Part shown: in pieces, positions 1-5,934 of the stretch
How the letters are laid out: every line of letters starts with the position of its first letter
How positions within the stretch are numbered: the first letter of the stretch is position 1
Source of the DNA: Syntrophomonadaceae bacterium
GTDB taxonomy: Bacteria; Bacillota; Ch66; Ch109
Assembly: GCA_012512295.1 (NCBI GenBank)
Contig: JAAZDI010000305.1
Location: forward strand, 1 to 6,613
Length of the DNA: 6,613 bases
Direction: 5' to 3'
Translations under genes and position numbers: made by a program
The notes under the pieces: model-generated
Databases searched by the model: none
The model's input: only the letters and a program-made list of their open reading frames with translations
Told to the model about the DNA's origin: nothing

Positions 1-205
1 TCATTAGATCTTCAGCGGTACAGGTATTTGCCAGGACTTTTCCCTGTTTTTCAATGTCTTTTAAGGTTTTTTTCAGTTTTTCGACGTTTAAGGTCCCCCG
101 ACGTTCGGCCAGGATTTCGGTGAAGGACAGCTTTTCCCCCGGGACTTCAGTTTTAGCGGCTGGTCTAGTCAGACCAGCCCGCTCCACACGACTGATTTCG
201 CTCAT
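1..205 (-). CDS. YaaR/DUF327 family protein, N-terminal part, cut by the left edge
   Basis: Translation from the ATG at 205-203 gives 68 complete codons without a stop and runs off the left edge, so the C-terminal part is missing. It begins MSEISRVERAGLTRP, followed by a likely disordered stretch. From about residue 40 a charged helical segment appears, with LKDIEKQGKVLAN and then TAEDLM. This pattern (DIEKQGKxL followed by a short linker and a second helix) is what I recall for the YaaR/DUF327 family of small helical Firmicute proteins, which often sits near flagellar genes and whose function is poorly known. A GGAG ribosome site (213-216) lies 7 bases before the ATG. It follows the flagellin gene after a 152-base gap with no clear terminator, so it could be co-transcribed or use its own weak promoter. 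A 9-bp hairpin lies within codons 9-16. The gene call is firm; the family assignment is moderately firm because only half the protein is visible. Confidence 0.75.
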   Translation of the reverse strand, partial: MSEISRVERAGLTRPAAKTEVPGEKLSFTEILAERRGTLNVEKLKKTLKDIEKQGKVLANTCTAEDLM

Positions 206-295
206 CAGTTTACTCCGTTATTTCATCTTGTTTTCTCAACTAGAAATTCACACGTTCAACAATACTAATCATTATTCACATTACTGCGTCCCATT

Positions 296-310
296 AAGCA
301 TTAAATGCTT
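296..310. repeat. 15-base palindrome in the flagellin-YaaR gap
   Basis: AAGCATTAAATGCTT consists of 7-bp arms around one central base. It is not followed by a T run on either strand, so it is not an intrinsic terminator. With the TCATTAATGA palindrome at 325-334 it makes two dyad elements within 40 bases, and the hexamer CATTAA occurs three times (292, 299 and 326). It could be a regulator-binding site or an RNA hairpin. No function can be assigned from the sequence. Confidence 0.4.
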
Positions 311-320
311 GTCAGCTAAA

Positions 321-350
321 ATTATCATTAATGAGCGTCTAACCTAACAA
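321..350 (-). promoter_or_regulatory. possible sigma-A promoter for the YaaR/DUF327 gene
   Basis: On the minus strand there is a TTGTTA hexamer (complement of 345-350), an 18-base spacer and a GATAAT hexamer (complement of 321-326). The -10 matches the vegetative consensus at five of six positions and the -35 at four of six. It starts just after the flagellin stop and would give a leader of about 110 bases before the YaaR/DUF327 ATG. A perfect 10-bp palindrome, TCATTAATGA (325-334), overlaps the -10 and could be an operator. The region is AT-rich, so a match of this quality can arise by chance. Confidence 0.3.
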
Positions 351-357
351 CTACCGT

Positions 358-2496
358 CTAGCCCCCAAGCAGCTGCAATACGCCCTGCGGTAGCTGGTTA
401 GCCTGGGCCAACATAGCGGTAGCAGCCTGATTGAGGATGTTATTCTTGGTAAATTCCGTCATTTCCAAAGCCATATCCGCGTCACGCACCCGGGATTCGG
501 CTGCTGTCAGGTTTTCGCTTGTGGTAGAAAGATTGTCAATGGTGTGTTCCAGCCGGTTTTGAAAGGCACCCAGTTTGGAACGTTGGTAAGATACTATACT
601 AATGGCCTTATCCAGAACAGTAATGGCATTTCCCGCATCTTCAGCAGTTAAGAAGCTTAAGGCTTTCTCAATAAGTATCTCCGTTGTTCCATCGGTTACG
701 TTATTGGTCTCAGAAAACCCTTTCCCGGTACCAGTAATTCCCAAAGCTGCCGCTCGCATATCCTGTAGGTTAACCACAAAGTTTTGCCCTTCGTTCGCGC
801 CAATCTGCATTGTCATCTTGATCCCATCGGGTACGTCCTGCCCAATTGCAGTTGCAATGTTGTTGCCGGCAAAGCCCGGCGTAGCCGCGGTGATGATAAC
901 TTTGGTTGGATCGGATGCATCTACTGCCAGAGTAACATCAGTAATTTCTGAGCCTAAGCCGACAAACGCCGTTGCTACTTTCTCTGCTATCGCTGTTGGA
1001 TCGGCTGCCGGGTTTAATTCTTTTTCCGCTTCTAGATCCTTGACATCAAATAATATGACATTAGCTACATCCAGCTCGGGTGCTAAGGTGGCGATGATTT
1101 CTGCCTCAGTTTTACCGATATACTTTTCCTTTGCACTATTATAAGCGAGAACTGTTTTTTCCCCAATCGTGAAAGTCGCTCCGTCTGTTGGGACGCCTGA
1201 AAAGGAAATAAATCCAGTAGCGGCGGTGGCTGTTGTTACGTCGGCACTTACTGCAGCAAACTCCTCAGTTTGCTCTCCGGGAGTTACTGCCGTGACGGTT
1301 ACTGCATCTGCTCCACCATCTGTAATATTCCAGCCAGCGATTTTTCCATTAAAAGCGATAATATTAGTTTTTATAGTCGTTACATCTGTTGGGTCCTTAA
1401 TATCCACTAAGAAATCTGCTCCCAATCTTGATCTCGCCGCTGCTTCATTGGCAAAGGCCCCACTGCTGCTGTTCCAGAAACCGATCACCTTATCACCGAT
1501 TTTTATGGTGGCTCCTTCGGTTGGAACACCACTAAAGGTGATTGTCGCAGTTGCGGCTACTGCGTCTGACCCAGCTACTGCCGCCGCCATATGATTAATC
1601 CCAAAGGCTGTTTGAAGTTTACCTAAATCCCCTCCACCATCAGTAATTGTAAATTGTACCTTTGAGATACTTCCTTTAGCTTTGGACGTTATAACTAGTC
1701 TTCCTGCATCAAAACTAAGATCCGCTACATCCTTTAACTTATTAATTCCGCCAACTGACGTAGTATCTTTAAGTGCATTAAGTATTGCATCTGCATCGTT
1801 AATTCCATCAAAAAGTGCTTCTAATGCTGTATTGTCAAAGATAAACGTTGACTCGCCTGAACCACCCGTATTACCATCATCAATTGTGATGGTTACACTT
1901 GTTCCTGCGTTTAATCCACTAACCTGCGATGCATCGAGTGCATTTTCCCCCGTCTTAGACCCATTTGTTGCATCACTACCCATATCAACCCCGGATACTG
2001 TTGCATTATGATACACCTCATCAGTCCCACCCGATAGTTGTGTTTGCCCAACTACGGCGTTATGGGTTACGGCCCCCTCGCCACCCATTAATAGCTTCCG
2101 GGTGTTAAACTCAGTCGTGTTGCCAATACGGTTGATTTCCGAGGTTAATTGATTAACCTCTTCTTGAATGGCATTGCGGTCATCTTCAGTATTAGTATCA
2201 TTAGCTGCTTGGACCGCTAATTCGCGCATTCTTTGCAGCATGCTATGGATAGAAGACAAGGCTGCTTCAGCGGTCTGAATAAGCGAGACCGCGTCCAGCG
2301 CATTTCTACTGGCCTGGTTTAAGCCTCTTATCTGGGACCGCATTTTCTCCGAGATCGCCAGACCCGCTGCGTCATCGGATGCTCGGTTGATTCTTAAGCC
2401 AGAAGATAACTTCTCCAAATGTTTAGAAACATTGAGTTGGTTTTGCGATAACTGCCGGTAAGCGTTTAAGGCGGCAATGTTATGGTTTATTCGCAT
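358..2496 (-). CDS. hag: flagellin, large (712 residues) with extended central variable domain
   Basis: This is the flagellar filament subunit, exported by the flagellar type III apparatus and polymerised at the filament tip. Residues 1-137 form the classic N-terminal D0/D1 region (MRINHNIAALNAYRQL, then LSSGLRINRASDDAAGLAIS, RELAVQAAND, INRIGNTTEFN). Residues from about 559 to 712 form the returning D1/D0 region (QIGANEGQ, DMRAAALGITG, LGAFQNRLEHTIDNL, ESRVRDADMALEMTEFTK) and end in LPQGVLQLLGG. The middle, about 138-558, is a Thr/Ala/Gly/Asp-rich, beta-type variable region much longer than in common 270-400-residue flagellins. It contains two diverged copies of a module starting FSGVPT (residues 321 and 432). 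No cysteine and no HExxH metallopeptidase motif is present. The ATG at 2496 has a strong AAGGAGGGA site 4 bases upstream. The gene lies 22 bases after fliS and probably shares its transcript from the sigma-28-type promoter at 3005-3032. No terminator is visible after its TAG stop. Confidence 0.96.
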   Translation of the reverse strand: MRINHNIAALNAYRQLSQNQLNVSKHLEKLSSGLRINRASDDAAGLAISEKMRSQIRGLNQASRNALDAVSLIQTAEAALSSIHSMLQRMRELAVQAANDTNTEDDRNAIQEEVNQLTSEINRIGNTTEFNTRKLLMGGEGAVTHNAVVGQTQLSGGTDEVYHNATVSGVDMGSDATNGSKTGENALDASQVSGLNAGTSVTITIDDGNTGGSGESTFIFDNTALEALFDGINDADAILNALKDTTSVGGINKLKDVADLSFDAGRLVITSKAKGSISKVQFTITDGGGDLGKLQTAFGINHMAAAVAGSDAVAATATITFSGVPTEGATIKIGDKVIGFWNSSSGAFANEAAARSRLGADFLVDIKDPTDVTTIKTNIIAFNGKIAGWNITDGGADAVTVTAVTPGEQTEEFAAVSADVTTATAATGFISFSGVPTDGATFTIGEKTVLAYNSAKEKYIGKTEAEIIATLAPELDVANVILFDVKDLEAEKELNPAADPTAIAEKVATAFVGLGSEITDVTLAVDASDPTKVIITAATPGFAGNNIATAIGQDVPDGIKMTMQIGANEGQNFVVNLQDMRAAALGITGTGKGFSETNNVTDGTTEILIEKALSFLTAEDAGNAITVLDKAISIVSYQRSKLGAFQNRLEHTIDNLSTTSENLTAAESRVRDADMALEMTEFTKNNILNQAATAMLAQANQLPQGVLQLLGG
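841..1560 (-). repeat. duplicated variable-domain module inside flagellin
   Basis: Two tandem diverged modules occupy flagellin residues about 313-419 and 421-552. Landmarks recur in order: FSGVPTEGATIKIG (321) against FSGVPTDGATFTIG (432); LVDIKD (363) against LFDVKD (482); and VTAVTPG (401) against ITAATPG (535). The spacing between landmarks differs because the second copy carries about 16 extra residues after the FDVKD segment. The DNA of the two copies is clearly diverged, so the duplication is old or has been under diversifying selection. An ITDGG motif at 284 and again at 391 hints that the segment before the first copy may be more distantly related. Confidence 0.75.
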
Positions 2497-2500
2497 TCTG

Positions 2501-2509
2501 TCCCTCCTT
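2501..2509 (-). promoter_or_regulatory. flagellin ribosome binding site with nested GGA motifs
   Basis: The minus strand reads AAGGAGGGA, then CAGA, then the ATG of flagellin, which is a near-perfect Shine-Dalgarno site in the 22-base gap after fliS. It contains two GGA triplets. CsrA in other flagellated Firmicutes represses flagellin translation by binding GGA motifs at this position, so this is a possible CsrA target. No csrA or fliW lies in the window, and the site is equally explained as a plain strong ribosome site. Confidence 0.6.
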
Positions 2510-2518
2510 GTCTAGCAA

Positions 2519-2962
2519 TTATTCGATTAAGTCAAGACCTGGTTTATCGTAAGGCACAAAGTCTTGTTCATAGGATTGCCTTAATTTTTGAAACTGGGAA
2601 GCCGAAACGGTGGGGTTCTTCTCACAGGCAACCTTCCAGGCATCAGCAATGATGTTCAAAATAACCAGCACTTCTTTTAGCGGCGGAATGCTCTTCTTTA
2701 AATTTGCTTCTATAACTTTATCCGCCATATAGTTATAGAGAGCCTCCAACTGATAGGCAATAACCACTGCCTCATAGTTTAAGCCTGCTCCGAGACGGTA
2801 TAAGATGTCATTTACCCGTTGCAGGATATAATTTGCTCTGAGGTAATTCTTATCTTCAATTGCTTTAATGGCCAATTCCAGTTTATTCAGGCAACCTTCA
2901 TATAAAATACTGGTCAGTTCTTGAGAAGATTTTGAGTATAATTCCTCCTCGGTTAGACCCAT
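2519..2962 (-). CDS. fliS: FliS, flagellin export chaperone
   Basis: FliS binds the disordered C-terminal D0 region of flagellin in the cytoplasm, prevents early polymerisation and delivers it to the export gate. The 147-residue product has the expected all-helical pattern: SSQELTSILYEGCLNKLELA (12-31), AIEDKNYLRANYILQRVNDILYRL (34-57), a helix with LEALYNYMADKVIEANLKK (72-90), and a last helix with ILNIIADAWKVAC (101-113). The segment before the LYEG motif is short, and the usual N-terminal Tyr-rich leader (as in AYQQYKQN) is reduced to MGLTEEELYS. A tail of about 34 residues (114-147), ending PYDKPGLDLIE, extends beyond the usual fold. GGAGGGG (2968-2974) sits 5 bases before the ATG. A sigma-28-type promoter lies about 45 bases upstream, and the flagellin gene follows 22 bases downstream. 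Identification rests on pattern and context; both agree. Confidence 0.9.
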   Translation of the reverse strand: MGLTEEELYSKSSQELTSILYEGCLNKLELAIKAIEDKNYLRANYILQRVNDILYRLGAGLNYEAVVIAYQLEALYNYMADKVIEANLKKSIPPLKEVLVILNIIADAWKVACEKNPTVSASQFQKLRQSYEQDFVPYDKPGLDLIE

Positions 2963-3004
2963 TTATTCCCCTCCAACAAAAATAACATCTGATTATTAGT
3001 ATTA

Positions 3005-3032
3005 TTATCGTTAATTCACCCAGTTCTCTTTA
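3005..3032 (-). promoter_or_regulatory. sigma-28 (FliA/SigD)-type promoter for fliS-flagellin
   Basis: The minus strand shows TAAA (complement of 3029-3032), a 16-base spacer and AACGATAA (complement of 3005-3012). The known motility-sigma consensus is TAAA, about 15 bases, GCCGATAA, so the -35 is exact and the -10 matches six of eight positions including the CGATAA core. It lies in the 117-base gap before fliS and would start transcription near 2997, leaving a leader of about 35 bases. The position, directly before the late genes fliS and flagellin, strongly supports it. Confidence 0.75.
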
Positions 3033-3079
3033 AGATATTTCCCGTTGCCCACCCAGGCACCCCAACCGGCCCCATCCTC

Positions 3080-3382
3080 CTATTCTCTCAAACTGTTTTC
3101 CAATTCGGAGATCATAAGCAGGATATCCGCAATTGCCAGATAGAGCTGGGGCGGGATATTATCCCCTAAATCCATATCCAGCAGGTTTTCGACCAGCAAA
3201 GGGTCTTCCTGCAGAGGGATGCCATTTTTTTGGGCCAGTTCAATGATTCTGTTAGCAATAGCCCCCTTACCCTGAGCAATTACTTGCGGGGCTTGATCTT
3301 TGCCTTCTTCGAAACGGATCGCCACGGCTCTTGTCTGATTGCCTGGCTTCTGGCGGGAATTTCCGAACCATTTGTAGATCAT
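3080..3382 (-). CDS. stand-alone FlhB C-terminal-domain protein (EscU/YscU/HrcU family, YlqH/FlhX type)
   Basis: The 100-residue product aligns by eye to the cytoplasmic C-terminal domain of FlhB, the export-gate switch protein: AVAIRF (19-24), AP..IAQGKG (31-40), IANRIIELAQKNGIP (42-56), ED.LL...L (59-68), LGDNIPPQLYLAIADIL (72-88). It has no membrane segments, unlike full FlhB. At the position of the autocleaved NPTH loop it has NQTR (15-18), so self-cleavage is not expected. Similar small proteins (YlqH in Bacillus, FlhX in epsilonproteobacteria) are known and can stand in for the cleaved FlhB fragment. The ATG overlaps the upstream FliK stop as ATGA. The only SD-like stretch (GAAAGGG) is about 14 bases upstream, so translation probably depends on coupling. 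The TAG stop is followed by 22 in-frame sense codons, probably by chance. Confidence 0.9.
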   Translation of the reverse strand: MIYKWFGNSRQKPGNQTRAVAIRFEEGKDQAPQVIAQGKGAIANRIIELAQKNGIPLQEDPLLVENLLDMDLGDNIPPQLYLAIADILLMISELENSLRE

Positions 3383-5733
3383 GCTTTAAAATCAAACCCT
3401 TTCATTAGATTGGCCCCATTACTACTTTGATTGCGGACTGGATTACTGCTGCTGGGACCAGTATTCACAGAAAACTGAGATTCTGGGGGCAGCTCATTCA
3501 GCCGAGCATAATTCACTCCCACAACGTTATAACCAACCTCTTGCAGCTTTGAGGTGTACTTATCAACTAATCTTTCGGTGTGCATAACAAAATCTGACCG
3601 GTCATTTTTAAAGGTAAGGGTTAAATTGCTGTCAACCGCGGTAAGCTGGATACCGGTTTCCCCTAGTTTTTTCGTGTTAATTAAAAAATAAATATTGCAA
3701 TTGGTCCAGTCAATTTTCTGTCTTTCCTTACGCGAATTAATAAACACTTTTACACTCGCCAATTCTCCCCCCACATTAACCGGCAGGTTAAAAAACATAC
3801 TCTGTAGTTCAGTACCGCTTTCAAATTTGCTGAGCAATTGCTGTCCGGTCAAATTGTCCAATATGTGGGCCATTTTTTGCTGCGCCGCCTGGTTTAAATT
3901 GGATTCCAACTGATTCCCCAATAGTTTAAGCAGGACCGCTTTCAAATTCTCTCGCAGTTCTGGCTGCTCCCGGCCTGATTGCCCGGCAGTTAAAGCCTGA
4001 CCGACTTCTGAATCATGATTCAAGCCCAGGGCCCGGAGCGTTTCAAAAAGATTACGTGCCCCGTGATCAGGGGCCAGGATTTTAGCGGCAGCCTGTCTTA
4101 GCTGCCAAATATCCTCAGAATACGAATTCAACTGATGCAGATTAAAGCTGTCTTTCGGCAGGGTATGGATGGCCCGGGTAATGACCGGCCGCCAGTTCAG
4201 GACCTCTAGCTTCTGTTTTACTTCCTCCACGATCGCGGCGGCCTGACTGGTGGAACCCTGGGCTAATAATTTTCTGGCTTCTGCCAATCGGCTGCTGGCC
4301 ACCATTAGGTGCTTTTCAGTCTGCAGATCAGTATAAAGGGTAAGGTCGCTTTTCAGGATAGCCCGGTCCAGAAGATCAATCGTCGATTCCAGCAAAGGTT
4401 TTACCTGGGGATAAACATTGGTTCGCGATGCTTGAATGATTCGGTTTATGTTCTCTAAATTTCTAACCACTTCCCGGCGCAAGTCAGTAAAGGATTTGGC
4501 TACATGACTCAGCTTTTTAGTGATTTCGGTAATCAAATAATCTTTACCGATTTGGCTGGCTTGCCATAATTCGTTTAAGTCAGTCTGGTCAGTATTGATT
4601 CCGCTTTCCGGGTTAATGTTAGTAAGGGGGTTAGACTCTGAGTTGGGCTTTTGGGAGTGATTAAGGTTATGAGCGTAATCCTTATCTGTTGATTGTGCAG
4701 AAGATCTAGTTGCTTGTCCAATAAGTGGTCTGATCGCTTGTTCTGGCGACTCACCGAATTGTGGCGGATTAACCGCCTCGCCAACACGCTGATTAGACAC
4801 TTGTTCTGTTTGTTGACTGGTTCGAAGGTGGCCCACCTGTTCAATCAACTGTTTGATGGCGTTTTCCAGCTCACTGGGACGCGAGGTGGTTAGCTGTTCC
4901 ACTAGCAGCCTAATCGCCTTTTCAATTGGCTCACTAGCCTGTGCATTATTAATTACCTGTTCAACTAGTTGCTTGATTGCTCGATCTGACTGCTCACCAA
5001 CCTGGGGATTGCTGGTGAACTGCTCTACCAATAGCCGGATCGCTTTCTCTATCTGCTGAATAAGGCGAAGGTCAGCAACCCCTGGCTTAATGGATGATTG
5101 GCTGGATCCCGGGGTAGTTTGGCTAGGTATATCTTTCAACTCAATCGACAGGTCCTTAGCCAGGTCTTGCAGCACATCACAAAGTGGCTGGCCATGCAAA
5201 GCCTCATGAACCGCCCGCAAGTTTTGGGGGCTTATTTCCAAACCTTTACTGGCTAAGGCTCTAAGGGTATCTAGTTTATCCTCAAGGCTGCCCGCTCCTT
5301 GCCTCAGAAATGATTTGATGCAATTTATCTCTGTTGGATTAGGTGAAACGTTGTATTTGGCCAGAATCGCAATTGCTTCCTTTAAGCCAGCGGAAGAAAA
5401 AAGAGAACCACCACTAAAATCCCGCGTTGTTTTTGAGGTGTCGATGTTTGCTTGGGGCCTTGCCTGATTGGGTGAAATAGCTTTAACTCTTAACTTATCC
5501 CCCTCAAACCCGACAACCTCGACCATAAAACGGTCATTCCGCGGGATCGCACCCTCAAACTTCGCTGTGAATTCTTTCCCTTTGATTTTTACGATCGCCT
5601 CGTTGCCTGATGTTTTTTCTTTCACGGTGCATAAATAGGTTTCTCCATTTTTTATTTCCGCTGATTGACCATCCAGGATATGTTTATTATTGACAGACTG
5701 ATTATACTGATTATTAAGGTTTATCTTGTTCAC
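3379..5733 (-). CDS. fliK: FliK-like flagellar hook-length control protein (YlqG-like)
   Basis: FliK proteins are secreted rulers that sense hook length and, through the C-terminal domain, switch the export gate from hook to filament substrates. Residues about 30-86 form a small beta-rich domain (GETYLCTVKEKTSGNEAIVKI and IPRNDRFMVEVVGFEGDKLRVKA) typical of the N-terminus in Firmicute FliK-like proteins. Residues 229-340 carry five diverged repeats of about 20 residues. Residues 341-385 are Asn/Ser-rich, and 386-525 are helical. The Flg_hook-type C-terminal domain spans about 637-745 (LPVNVGGELASVKVFI, WTNCNIYFLINTKKLGETGIQL, TFKNDRSDFVMHTERL, VGYNVVGVNYARL), followed by a Ser/Asn-rich tail. 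At 784 residues it is longer than the common 400-500. The start is GTG (5733-5731), chosen because GAGAGGTGG lies 4 bases before it. Transcription is probably from the sigma-28-type promoter at 5852-5877, and the stop overlaps the next ATG. Sequence conservation in this family is low, so the exact name is less sure than the family. Confidence 0.87.
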   Translation of the reverse strand: MNKINLNNQYNQSVNNKHILDGQSAEIKNGETYLCTVKEKTSGNEAIVKIKGKEFTAKFEGAIPRNDRFMVEVVGFEGDKLRVKAISPNQARPQANIDTSKTTRDFSGGSLFSSAGLKEAIAILAKYNVSPNPTEINCIKSFLRQGAGSLEDKLDTLRALASKGLEISPQNLRAVHEALHGQPLCDVLQDLAKDLSIELKDIPSQTTPGSSQSSIKPGVADLRLIQQIEKAIRLLVEQFTSNPQVGEQSDRAIKQLVEQVINNAQASEPIEKAIRLLVEQLTTSRPSELENAIKQLIEQVGHLRTSQQTEQVSNQRVGEAVNPPQFGESPEQAIRPLIGQATRSSAQSTDKDYAHNLNHSQKPNSESNPLTNINPESGINTDQTDLNELWQASQIGKDYLITEITKKLSHVAKSFTDLRREVVRNLENINRIIQASRTNVYPQVKPLLESTIDLLDRAILKSDLTLYTDLQTEKHLMVASSRLAEARKLLAQGSTSQAAAIVEEVKQKLEVLNWRPVITRAIHTLPKDSFNLHQLNSYSEDIWQLRQAAAKILAPDHGARNLFETLRALGLNHDSEVGQALTAGQSGREQPELRENLKAVLLKLLGNQLESNLNQAAQQKMAHILDNLTGQQLLSKFESGTELQSMFFNLPVNVGGELASVKVFINSRKERQKIDWTNCNIYFLINTKKLGETGIQLTAVDSNLTLTFKNDRSDFVMHTERLVDKYTSKLQEVGYNVVGVNYARLNELPPESQFSVNTGPSSSNPVRNQSSNGANLMKGFDFKA
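4714..5049 (-). repeat. five diverged EKAIRLLVEQ-type repeats in the FliK-like protein
   Basis: The ten-residue core recurs at residues 229 (EKAIRLLVEQ), 250 (DRAIKQLVEQ), 271 (EKAIRLLVEQ), 290 (ENAIKQLIEQ) and 331 (EQAIRPLIGQ). Offsets are 21, 21, 19 and 41 residues; 41 is close to two periods, so a copy may have decayed between the fourth and fifth. Copies 1 and 3 are identical and copies 2 and 4 are alike, suggesting that a two-unit block was duplicated. Each core looks like an amphipathic helix joined by a polar Ser/Asn/Gln linker. The DNA period is about 63 bases. Confidence 0.85.
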
Positions 5734-5851
5734 CGTTCCACCTCTCAGACCCTTATCTCTAAACTGTTAATTCTCAATAAAATCATCGTAAGCCTTTGCT
5801 TGCTTCTTTAATCTAATTTGTTTGAAAGATGGTGTTTGGGTTAAATCCCAT

Positions 5852-5877
5852 TTATCGAATCAGTCTAAGAATCTTTA
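5852..5877 (-). promoter_or_regulatory. sigma-28 (FliA/SigD)-type promoter for the fliK operon
   Basis: The minus strand has TAAA (complement of 5874-5877), a 14-base spacer and TTCGATAA (complement of 5852-5859). The -35 is exact, the -10 keeps the CGATAA core (six of eight positions), and a 14-base spacer is within the tolerated range. It lies 22 bases downstream of an intrinsic terminator and would start a leader of about 110 bases before fliK. Both sigma-28 sites in the window share TTAAAGA at the -35 and CGATAA at the -10. Confidence 0.65.
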
Positions 5878-5898
5878 ATTAAAATTTTCATCATAAAT

Positions 5899-5934
5899 AA
5901 AAAAGATTCCCGTTTCAACAGGAACCCCTTTTTT
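5899..5934 (-). terminator. intrinsic terminator between the heptad-protein gene and fliK
   Basis: On the minus strand GGTTCCTGT, a UGAA loop and ACGGGAATC form a 9-bp stem (complement of 5905-5926, two G-U pairs), followed directly by six U (complement of A5899-5904). This is a textbook Rho-independent terminator for leftward transcription. Read rightward, the stem has two A/C mismatches but is followed by CC and six T (5929-5934), so it may also stop plus-strand transcription weakly. It separates the upstream transcript from the fliK promoter. Confidence 0.85.

Noticed and set aside
54..347. A 97-codon plus-strand frame at the left edge
   Set aside because: It runs opposite the YaaR/DUF327 start, which has a good ribosome site and a family-like protein, and continues into AT-rich intergenic DNA.
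602..2011. Three long open frames on the plus strand opposite the flagellin gene (602-1144, 1169-1594, 1682-2011)
   Set aside because: They are antisense to a clearly conserved flagellin and their Ser/Ala/Val/Ile-rich products reflect its codon pattern; none has a recognisable domain.
823..2085. Flagellinolysin-type metallopeptidase domain in the flagellin insert
   Set aside because: Some clostridial flagellins carry an enzyme domain with HExxH; the insert here has very few histidines and no such motif.
3039..3070. GC-rich partial inverted repeat after the FlhB-like gene as a terminator
   Set aside because: Pairing (GTTG/CAAC and TGCC/GGCA) needs a bulge and no T run follows, so it does not look like an intrinsic terminator.
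4575..4844. An 89-codon minus-strand frame within fliK
   Set aside because: It overlaps the FliK-like gene in another frame, and its Leu/Thr/Arg-rich product looks like a shadow of the Ser/Asn/Gln-rich region.
5734..5845. Riboswitch or leader peptide before fliK
   Set aside because: No cyclic-di-GMP aptamer landmarks were seen; the only short open frame (12 codons, starting at the ATG near 5851) lacks a ribosome site and overlaps the promoter -10.
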